NCBI GenBank assembly: GCA_028700615.1
Contig: JAQVSH010000160.1
Coordinates: 1-5,179 of the forward strand
DNA length: 5,179 nt
Source of the DNA: Bacteroidales bacterium
GTDB lineage: Bacteria > Bacteroidota > Bacteroidia > Bacteroidales > UBA4181
Direction of reading: 5' to 3'
Positions 1 to 4,132 of this stretch are shown here, piece after piece (positions within the stretch are counted from its first letter, which is position 1; the number at the start of each line of letters is the position of its first letter). Under the pieces are notes generated by a model. That model was not told the origin of the DNA and did not search any database. It saw nothing but the letters and a program-made list of their open reading frames with translations. Made by a program: the position numbers and the translations under genes.

Positions 1-33
1 TATTGTGTAATTAAATAGTTTTCATTAACTTAA

Positions 34-60
34 GAAGAGGTGTATTAGTTACACCCCTTC
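34..60 (-). terminator. Hairpin after the last gene, possible weak terminator
   Basis: On the minus strand GAAGGGGTGT (51-60) and ACACCTCTTC (34-43) form a 10-base stem with one G-U pair and a seven-base loop, starting one base past the stop codon at 62. The bases after it (TTAAGTTAATG) are AT-rich but lack a solid U-tract, so it could be a weak terminator or an mRNA-end stabilising hairpin. Bases 1-33 show no further gene start that I can support. Confidence 0.45.
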
Positions 61-61
61 A

Positions 62-646
62 TCATTTTGCCTTAGTAATTCTCACAACTTCGGAATAATT
101 CAAGGTGTCTTTAGGAATGAATTGGCCTTCCTCAAAACCAAAGAAATCATTCCAAAAGCCAAAAGGTTTGCCGGAATAAAAAACATTGAGCGCATCACAG
201 ACGGCCTGAAGTTGTTCGTATTTCTGGATCTCTTCCGGATCCGTTAAATAATGACAGAACGATTCCCTGAGGGTCTTTTCATTTTCGGCTGTTAAAAGTA
301 TTTCTCCTTTTTGTACAGATAAGAAATCTTCCTTCTGTACATGCTTTATTGAATCGATCTTTTTCAAGAACTCTTCCATCGCCTCCTGAGTAACCTTTAA
401 ATGGCTTTTCCTTAGAATCGGGTTCTGGACCTCCCGAAGATCCGCCTCAACCTGTTTGCTGAATTTTTCTTGGATTATTTGACAATCATTGAACAATAAG
501 TCAGCAAGGGTCTCCGGTGTCATTTCAATGCCTAATCCTGCCAAATCCGGGGCGATATTGCTATTCAGATACTCTGCCTGCCTTTTAAGGTTCGCCACAA
601 CCTCATCCGCCTGCAATGCGTTTTTGTTAATCAAAATTTTCTTCAT
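62..646 (-). CDS. Hypothetical protein, 194 aa
   Basis: I do not recognise a family. It is a soluble, acidic, mostly helical protein. Residues 10-30 and 44-110 are charged helices. Residues 135-157 (DPEEIQKYEQLQAVCDALNV) lead into an aromatic patch at 157-177, GKPFGFWNDFFGFEEGQF, in which Phe, Trp and Gly are concentrated. The C-terminus is basic. The start has a good AGGAAGGG Shine-Dalgarno that overlaps the stop codon of the preceding gene (nine bases between the genes), so it belongs to the same operon. One base after its stop codon begins a hairpin that may end the transcript. Its position after a DUF5681 gene would fit a phage early or packaging module, but no function can be assigned. 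Confidence 0.75.
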   Translation of the reverse strand: MKKILINKNALQADEVVANLKRQAEYLNSNIAPDLAGLGIEMTPETLADLLFNDCQIIQEKFSKQVEADLREVQNPILRKSHLKVTQEAMEEFLKKIDSIKHVQKEDFLSVQKGEILLTAENEKTLRESFCHYLTDPEEIQKYEQLQAVCDALNVFYSGKPFGFWNDFFGFEEGQFIPKDTLNYSEVVRITKAK

Positions 647-655
647 ACCCTTCCT

Positions 656-967
656 TTATTTTTTTAATCCTTTAATCGTTGTCGAAGTCTGTTCCCCGTC
701 CAGCCCCCTAATAGCCGTCTGGATATGGCTTTTTTCCTGGGCTTTCCGGGTATCTCTCAACGTCCGGACTTCCGACATTGGGAAACGTCCGATTTTCGAA
801 TCCTGGGGAACTTTCGGCTCTTTAGGTTCCGGTGGGTTTTGGATTTCCTGTGCAATTTTTATCGCATCTTGTCCCTCTGCCAGTTGATCCAACCGGTCTA
901 TGAGAGGCTGTACCTGCACCTGGATTGCCTCTTTAATCATCTCAATAACATCTTTTTCCATAATCAT
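656..967 (-). CDS. Hypothetical protein, 103 aa, coiled coil with Pro-rich linker
   Basis: I do not recognise a family. Residues 4-43 form a long amphipathic helix likely to make a coiled coil (EMIKEAIQVQVQPLIDRLDQ). Residues 44-55 are a proline and charge-rich linker with repeated P-x-P and P-K elements. Residues 60-103 are basic and polar, including RFPMSEVRTLRDTRKAQEK. The protein has no cysteine or tryptophan. The order helix, linker, basic tail suggests a small adaptor or oligomerising protein, which is inference. The start could be Met1 or Met3, and neither has a clear Shine-Dalgarno. It lies 16 bases after the previous gene and 9 bases before the next, within the same operon. Confidence 0.68.
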   Translation of the reverse strand: MIMEKDVIEMIKEAIQVQVQPLIDRLDQLAEGQDAIKIAQEIQNPPEPKEPKVPQDSKIGRFPMSEVRTLRDTRKAQEKSHIQTAIRGLDGEQTSTTIKGLKK

Positions 968-983
968 TTTATTAGTTAATTTT

Positions 984-1343
984 TCAGCCCTTTTTCTCTG
1001 AAGCTGCTTTCATTATTTCCAAAAACAGATTGGTCTTATTCATCCCAATTGCCTGATCAATCCAGATAGCCGGGACTTCCAGAATACCACTCTGTAAAGC
1101 ACTTAACAGAGCAACCAACGAAACCCGATCTTTAACCTCAATAGGTGCGGTAATCGGATCGGGTAGGTATTTTCTTCCCTTTCTGTTATCTGACTTGCTG
1201 ACAATATCATTTAAGCGTCCCATTCCATCCACATAGTTTTTTAAGAGTGGCTCCATTTCCGGGATAGCCAGCAGATCCAGCTTCCCTGAAACAATGGCCT
1301 CTTTTATCGTCTCTTTAATCGATTCGTTTACTTTTACTCTCAT
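984..1343 (-). CDS. Hypothetical protein, 119 aa, coupled to the DUF5681 gene
   Basis: I do not recognise a family. An amphipathic N-terminal helix (1-19) is followed by a stretch with conserved-looking LLAIPEMEPLLKNYVDGMGRL (24-44), then a basic loop (51-58), PDPITAP (61-67), and a helical C-terminal half including SALQSGILEVPAIWIDQAIG (81-100) and a lysine-rich tail. It contains no membrane segment or signal peptide. The start codon overlaps the DUF5681 stop in an ATGA junction, a strong sign of a real gene and of joint production. A partner of the DUF5681 protein, for example in packaging, is a reasonable guess from position but nothing in the sequence proves it. Confidence 0.75.
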   Translation of the reverse strand: MRVKVNESIKETIKEAIVSGKLDLLAIPEMEPLLKNYVDGMGRLNDIVSKSDNRKGRKYLPDPITAPIEVKDRVSLVALLSALQSGILEVPAIWIDQAIGMNKTNLFLEIMKAASEKKG

Positions 1344-1630
1344 AACTCTTCTTTTATTGCTTCAATTATTGTTGTCAATTGTTCTTCAGTTAAAGCACTC
1401 AGGTCTACCCTGGCATTCATAGCCTGGAGCTTCGGGACAATAAACGGAAGGATCTTGGCAATGATTTCCCATCGTTCCCGTGGTTTCATGGCCTTTAAAT
1501 CTGTCTCCAAAGTCTTTGATTGTGTGTTGAACAGATCTAACAGCCATTTCTTCACGTCATTGGTTACTTTGTTCTTTTCCCCTTTTTTCCGGCCGGCCGG
1601 ATTTCCCGATTGTCCTTTTTTAAATGGCAT
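1340..1630 (-). CDS. DUF5681 domain protein, possible small-terminase-like, 96 aa
   Basis: The N-terminus, F-K-K-G-Q-S-G-N-P-A-G-R-K-K-G (residues 3-17), is the hallmark of DUF5681, found at the N-termini of phage and prophage proteins, often next to terminase genes. The rest is helical: residues 22-45, then RERWEIIAKILPFIVPKLQ at 51-69, and an acidic C-terminal helix after DLSALTEEQL (76-85). This resembles small-terminase-like proteins, which recognise DNA for packaging, but no large terminase is visible here, so the packaging role is inference. The ATG has a good AAAGGAG Shine-Dalgarno seven bases upstream, overlapping the stop codon of the nuclease gene. Its own stop overlaps the next start by four bases (ATGA), so the two are probably translationally coupled. 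Confidence 0.82.
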   Translation of the reverse strand: MPFKKGQSGNPAGRKKGEKNKVTNDVKKWLLDLFNTQSKTLETDLKAMKPRERWEIIAKILPFIVPKLQAMNARVDLSALTEEQLTTIIEAIKEEL

Positions 1631-1644
1631 TGTTACACTCCTTT

Positions 1645-2034
1645 TTATTGTTGTTTACAATCTTCAGTTATTGCCCGGCATACATCTTCAACCGATCGGG
1701 CAATGATATATTCACCACCTGCTGCCTTAATCTCCGCCTCACATTGCATTTGCGCTGCACTCAAAATGTCCCGGCCCACTTTTACCTCAACTCCGAAAAA
1801 TCGCCCAAAAGGACCTATTATGACAATGTCGGGGAATCCTTGCTTTGTGTGGCTTTTTCTATATCGGCCTGTTTTGACATCATATATTCCCACATTATTG
1901 ATCCTGGAGGCAAAATATCCTCTGGACCTGGCCCAGCGAAGGATTAACCTGGTAAGGTCATTGGCTGAGGGCTGGCCCGGTTTTTTGTACCGGGATCGTT
2001 GCACCTCTTTTAGTGGAAATAAGGTCGTTTGCAT
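1645..2034 (-). CDS. VRR-NUC domain nuclease, 129 aa
   Basis: The protein is a stand-alone VRR-NUC nuclease, a PD-(D/E)XK-fold family common in phages and also forming the nuclease domain of FAN1. The catalytic signature is visible: GFPD at 66-69, EVK at 83-85, and the downstream Gln at 95. An N-terminal helix (27-38) leads to RINNVG at 44-49, the usual loop before the GxPD strand. Length is typical of phage stand-alone members. The family cleaves structured or branched DNA with metal ions. In phages its substrate is often unknown; it may resolve replication intermediates or act before packaging. An in-frame stop six codons upstream of the ATG supports the start. It is the first gene after the repeat array, with the next gene 14 bases downstream. 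Confidence 0.85.
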   Translation of the reverse strand: MQTTLFPLKEVQRSRYKKPGQPSANDLTRLILRWARSRGYFASRINNVGIYDVKTGRYRKSHTKQGFPDIVIIGPFGRFFGVEVKVGRDILSAAQMQCEAEIKAAGGEYIIARSVEDVCRAITEDCKQQ

Positions 2035-2055
2035 CTGTCTTTTTTGTGCTTAGGG

Positions 2056-2089
2056 CAAATTTCCATTTGCCTGTTGTTTTTACGGCAAA
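2056..2089 (-). promoter_or_regulatory. Weak candidate promoter for the nuclease-DUF5681 operon
   Basis: On the minus strand TTTG (2086-2089) is followed after 22 bases by GAAATTTG (2056-2063), one mismatch from the Bacteroidota -7 box TAnnTTTG. The spacer is slightly long. Both boxes lie inside TTTGCC repeat copies, so a protein bound to the repeats would cover them. This rests on short matches in an AT-rich, repeat-rich region. Confidence 0.25.
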
Positions 2090-2140
2090 TTCACGGCAAT
2101 CATAGGGTATTTACGGGGCAAAACTTTATAATTTATAGGG

Positions 2141-2194
2141 GTTAGGGCAATAGGGCAATCCCCCCTATATAGGGGGGTTGCCTTTTGCCCTAAC
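2141..2194. repeat. Nested palindrome around CCCCCCTATATAGGGGGG
   Basis: The outer arms GTTAGGGCAA (2141-2150) and TTGCCCTAAC (2185-2194) are exact reverse complements. Inside them GGCAA (2154-2158) pairs with TTGCC (2178-2182), and CCCCCC (2160-2165) pairs with GGGGGG (2172-2177) around TATATA. Only one bulged T (2159) and a short internal loop interrupt the pairing. It begins four bases past the ATPase stop codon. In minus-strand RNA it would be a very stable hairpin and may weaken or stop transcription out of the ATPase gene. However, no T-run follows it on that strand, so I do not call it an intrinsic terminator. Confidence 0.7.
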
Positions 2195-2197
2195 ACA

Positions 2198-3217
2198 TTA
2201 AACGTAAATTCTTTTATGATATAGTCCATTTTCATCCCTTAATATTACTTTGTTATCCTGAGCAATTTTTATATGGTTTCTGGCTGTACGATCAGCAACC
2301 GCAAAACGCTCCATGTATAGATCCTTCAGCTTGCCGTATGTCATTCCATCGTTTGTTCGAAGGATCTCGCTCATGTTTGTACCGATCTCGATTTCTTTTT
2401 TGTCCGATACACTCAACTGGGGGGATATGACAACCTCAATCGGCAACCCGTTTTCCCCCATAGTAAAAGTAAAGTCCTCAACTGGCAGGTTCCTGGTGTC
2501 TGTTTGTGTTACCTTGTAAAATGACCTTTCATCATCCCCGGATCTTTGTACCTGAAAAACCTCGCTTGCCTTATTTAAAAGTTCAGTTCCTAAATGTCCC
2601 CGCATGTTGTTGTCAGCCTTATTTTCATGTAATACGGTTATTATGGCACACCTTTTCTGCTTTGAAATGGCCATCAAAAAATTAACCACCTCGGAGCTTT
2701 GGCCGATATCGTTAAAGTCACTGAGAAGATCCCGCACCCCGTCAATAATAAGCACGTCCGGACAATAAGCCTCAACTAACATACCCACCGCCTGAATACG
2801 ATTTTTAGCTGATAGTTCCCGGAGGTTATATGTATTTAATCTTTCACAATCCCGATCTTTCGGTAATCCGGCCAGTCTGAGGGCTTTTTTAATGACTGAT
2901 TGGAAATTTAACATACCCTGTTCGGTGTCTATATGCAAAATCCTTAGATTGAATTCCATGACCTGATATCCGGCATAACTTCCCCGGAGTATTGCAGCTA
3001 TAAGTACCGCCAAGAAGTGCGTTTTTCCGCTTTTTGCCCGGCCTTTAATAGCTGTTATATCCCCTTTAACCAGGAAGCGTTTCCCTTTGTATGATAAGAG
3101 AGAAGATTGACCTTCATATACATCTGAAACAGACATATGATACCGCACAAGGTCCTCCATTGTCAGTTCTTCTATTCTGCCGGCTCCTATTTTCTGTAAA
3201 ACTTCCCTGTCTATCAT
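2198..3217 (-). CDS. RepA-like AAA/RecA-fold ATPase (replicative helicase type) with C-terminal winged helix
   Basis: This 339-aa protein belongs to the AAA_25/RepA-like P-loop group related to hexameric replicative helicases of plasmids and phages. Visible motifs are: Walker A GRAKSGKTH at 59-67; the catalytic-glutamate motif DTEQG at 97-101; Walker B DVLIIDG at 154-160; the sensor strand AIITVLHENK at 191-200; and the RGHLGTELLNKAS block at 206-218, typical of RepA-like ATPases. Residues about 281-339 (SEILRTNDGMTYGKLKD, then ADRTARNHIKIAQD, then a short wing) look like a winged helix for DNA binding. Length and motifs are complete, with no frameshift. The role is probably unwinding or initiation at the element's origin, in the cytoplasm. 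It is translated from a GGAGGAGG site inside the end of the preceding gene. No primase is seen nearby. A repeat array starts directly behind its stop codon. Confidence 0.88.
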   Translation of the reverse strand: MIDREVLQKIGAGRIEELTMEDLVRYHMSVSDVYEGQSSLLSYKGKRFLVKGDITAIKGRAKSGKTHFLAVLIAAILRGSYAGYQVMEFNLRILHIDTEQGMLNFQSVIKKALRLAGLPKDRDCERLNTYNLRELSAKNRIQAVGMLVEAYCPDVLIIDGVRDLLSDFNDIGQSSEVVNFLMAISKQKRCAIITVLHENKADNNMRGHLGTELLNKASEVFQVQRSGDDERSFYKVTQTDTRNLPVEDFTFTMGENGLPIEVVISPQLSVSDKKEIEIGTNMSEILRTNDGMTYGKLKDLYMERFAVADRTARNHIKIAQDNKVILRDENGLYHKRIYV

Positions 3218-3219
3218 AC

Positions 3220-3729
3220 CTAATTCGCCTCCTCCGGATATACACAGATTAGGGCCTTCCTGGTCATCAGGTCTATGGTTGCGATTCCCTGTCCACTCAT
3301 GCTGAGGGGCAGGGTAATGATTGCAGCACTCAGCCCGTTTGGAAGTTGCTTTAAGTAGCTATAAACAAGGCCCCAAACTTCGTATTTCTGTTCATCCAGG
3401 ACATTGATTGCCTCCTGAATATCGGAAAGTTCATCTAAGAGAATTTCCCGTTGTTTATCGGACATCTTGTTTCCGCATTTTTCCAATCTCCATTCCCTGT
3501 TTGCCGCCAGTTTTCTCAGGCCGGAAAGTGGATCGGGACTATTCGTTAACTTAAGATTCTTATGCTCAAAAATCGCCCCGATACTTGATCTTTGGCACGC
3601 CTCGGCGGCTGACTGTAAAGTACGTGCTACATTGCTGTTAATTTGTTTATATGCAGAATTTTGCTCATCTTTGATGCCGTGTTCATCATCTGTTTTAGCG
3701 CCTGGCAGGGCGCTTTCTTTTTTACACAT
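3220..3729 (-). CDS. Hypothetical protein, 169 aa, coupled to the RepA-like ATPase
   Basis: I do not recognise a family. The first 60 residues are polar and probably disordered. Residues 66-88 contain a PDPLSGLRKLAANREW stretch, and residues 88-115 form a strongly charged helix (KQREILLDELSDIQEAINVLDEQ). Residues 118-165 are more hydrophobic, with alternating helix and strand (AAIITLPLSMSG near 135-146). There is no membrane segment or signal peptide. The stop codon lies two bases from the start of the ATPase gene, and the last codons (GAG GAG GCG) supply that gene's GGAGGAGG Shine-Dalgarno, so the two are probably translationally coupled. A helicase partner, loader or initiator role fits this position but is inference only. 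The Shine-Dalgarno of this gene itself is weak (GGA four bases before the ATG). Confidence 0.75.
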   Translation of the reverse strand: MCKKESALPGAKTDDEHGIKDEQNSAYKQINSNVARTLQSAAEACQRSSIGAIFEHKNLKLTNSPDPLSGLRKLAANREWRLEKCGNKMSDKQREILLDELSDIQEAINVLDEQKYEVWGLVYSYLKQLPNGLSAAIITLPLSMSGQGIATIDLMTRKALICVYPEEAN

Positions 3730-3746
3730 AATCCATGTACATTATC

Positions 3747-3938
3747 TTAAAGTTTAATGCCCTTTGCCAAAGCTTCATCCACTTGGTCCGCATCCCAACA
3801 AAAGACTTTGCCTATTTTCCATTGTGGAAGTTTACATTCATTGGCGATGCGCCATGCCGAGTTGTAACCGCAGCCAAGATATTCACCCAGGGCAGAGATA
3901 CCCCGCAAAATCCGTTTTTCATTTTTAATGTGTCCCAT
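3747..3938 (-). CDS. Excisionase-like helix-turn-helix DNA-binding protein, 63 aa
   Basis: This small protein has the layout of the MerR-like excisionase/HTH_17 group (in Bacteroidota it also resembles DUF3853-type proteins). Residues 10-21 (LRGISALGEYLG) look like the first helix. Residues 22-33 (CGYNSAWRIANE) would be the turn and recognition helix. Residues 36-50, including LPQWKIGKVFCWDAD, form the short wing, followed by a VDEAL helix. Proteins of this type bend or mark DNA in excision, or act as small transcriptional regulators. The ATG is preceded by AAAAGGA about 12 bases upstream. An earlier ATG overlapping that purine tract is out of frame. It is the first gene of an operon, with 17 bases before the next gene. 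With no integrase in view, a regulatory role is as likely as excision. Confidence 0.75.
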   Translation of the reverse strand: MGHIKNEKRILRGISALGEYLGCGYNSAWRIANECKLPQWKIGKVFCWDADQVDEALAKGIKL

Positions 3939-3969
3939 TGCTTTTCATCCTTTTTTTACGTTTCTAACA

Positions 3970-4000
3970 CAAAGGACAAACTTCCCTGACAGACTGTCAA
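3970..4000 (-). promoter_or_regulatory. Candidate promoter of the helix-turn-helix/ATPase operon
   Basis: On the minus strand, TTG (inside TTGACA, 3995-4000) is followed after 20 bases by GTCCTTTG (3970-3977). Known Bacteroidota promoters have a -33 TTTG-like box, a spacer of about 19-21, and a -7 TAnnTTTG. The spacing and the TTTG match, while the TA does not. Transcription would start near 3963, giving a leader of roughly 25 bases before the ATG at 3938, with AAAAGGA in between. The same TTGACA also resembles a sigma-70 -35 box, but I see no good TATAAT 17 bases away. The palindrome 3987-3999 covers the upstream box. Confidence 0.4.
3987..3999. promoter_or_regulatory. Operator-like palindrome TGACAG-A-CTGTCA over the promoter
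   Basis: This is a perfect 13-base inverted repeat with one central base. On the minus strand it overlaps the TTGACA box of the candidate promoter, the position expected of a repressor operator. It has the same TGACA half-site as the palindrome at 4045-4057. Likely binders are the 63-aa helix-turn-helix protein made directly downstream, or an element repressor encoded outside the window. The sequence cannot distinguish these. Confidence 0.5.
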
Positions 4001-4019
4001 GTGAAAAAAAATGAAGGTG

Positions 4020-4041
4020 TTGCGCTTTTATTGCGCTATTT
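4020..4041. repeat. 11-base tandem repeat TTGCGCTWTTW
   Basis: TTGCGCTTTTA (4020-4030) is followed directly by TTGCGCTATTT (4031-4041), so the unit is 11 bases, one helical turn. Related words lie nearby: AACGCAA at 4064-4070 in the terminator stem (reverse complement of TTGCGTT) and TTGCGTTT at 4108-4115. The repeat sits between the two TGACA palindromes, upstream of the candidate promoter. A protein-binding role is inferred from position and helical phasing only. Confidence 0.45.
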
Positions 4042-4044
4042 TTA

Positions 4045-4057
4045 TTGTCACTGACAA
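4045..4057. promoter_or_regulatory. Palindrome TTGTCA-C-TGACAA, possible distal operator
   Basis: This is a perfect 13-base inverted repeat, TTGTCA, one C, TGACAA, in the gap before the helix-turn-helix gene. It shares the TGACA half-site with the palindrome at 3987-3999, but the half-sites are in the opposite order. The two centres (4051 and 3993) are 58 bases apart. A dimeric regulator binding both sites is an inference. The site also touches the U-tract of the upstream terminator, which could by itself explain part of the composition. Confidence 0.45.
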
Positions 4058-4090
4058 AAGAAAAACGCAAGTCATTGTTTGACCTGCGTT
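4054..4090 (-). terminator. Intrinsic terminator after the 331-aa gene
   Basis: Minus-strand RNA would form an 11-base stem (arms 4080-4090 and 4064-4074, AACGCAGGTCA against TGACTTGCGTT, one internal mismatch) with a five-base loop. It is followed at once by a U-rich tract, TTTTTCTTTT, encoded by 4054-4065. It lies 43 bases beyond the stop codon at 4133. This is the best terminator in the window and separates the 331-aa gene from the operon that starts at 3938. The U-tract runs up to the edge of the palindrome at 4045-4057. Confidence 0.75.
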
Positions 4091-4132
4091 CTACTGGTTT
4101 TTTGATGTTGCGTTTAGCGATGCATATTTTTT

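Larger units (their letters stand above)
2051..2194. repeat. GGCAA iteron-like array, possible replication origin or operator
   Basis: The gap between the ATPase and the nuclease gene holds nine GGCAA words in about 140 bases. Six read forward (starting 2054, 2084, 2095, 2117, 2146, 2154) and three are reversed as TTGCC (2067, 2178, 2185). The extended consensus is about TA(G/C)GGCAA(A)T. Between 2084 and 2117 the spacing is 11 bases (2084, 2095, a degenerate GGTAT at 2106, 2117). An AT-rich stretch (2120-2137) separates this part from a large nested palindrome (2141-2194). Iterons, an AT-rich unwinding region and a palindrome beside a helicase gene are the classic parts of a replication origin. 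The alternative is an operator for the nuclease operon. Confidence 0.6.

Noticed and set aside
489..979. Plus-strand open frames of 132 and 84 codons
   Set aside because: They lie opposite the 194- and 103-aa genes, have unnatural composition (Ser, Phe and Cys-rich) and no Shine-Dalgarno. The minus-strand genes have coherent start sites and spacing.
1589..1600. GC-rich palindrome CCGGCCGGCCGG
   Set aside because: It is explained by the codons for the conserved Pro-Ala-Gly-Arg of the DUF5681 motif, so I see no reason to call it a regulatory site.
1610..2053. Plus-strand open frames of 147 and 107 codons
   Set aside because: They are antisense to the VRR-NUC gene, whose catalytic motifs are clear. 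The frames have the low-complexity, Cys- and Ser-rich look of shadow frames.
2051..2194. CRISPR array
   Set aside because: The repeated word is only 5-9 bases, in both orientations, with spacers of 3-25 bases. This does not fit CRISPR repeats of about 28-36 bases with equal spacers.
3467..3989. Plus-strand frames opposite the 169-aa and helix-turn-helix genes
   Set aside because: No ribosome binding site and no recognisable domain. The minus-strand operon explains the sequence fully.
4011..4082. Short plus-strand frame of 23 codons starting at the ATG at 4011
   Set aside because: No Shine-Dalgarno, and it crosses the palindromes and terminator of the control gap, so chance is the simpler explanation.
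4091..4132. Plus-strand terminator using the same hairpin and the T-run near 4098-4103
   Set aside because: The T-run is eight bases away from the stem on the plus strand, and no plus-strand gene precedes it.
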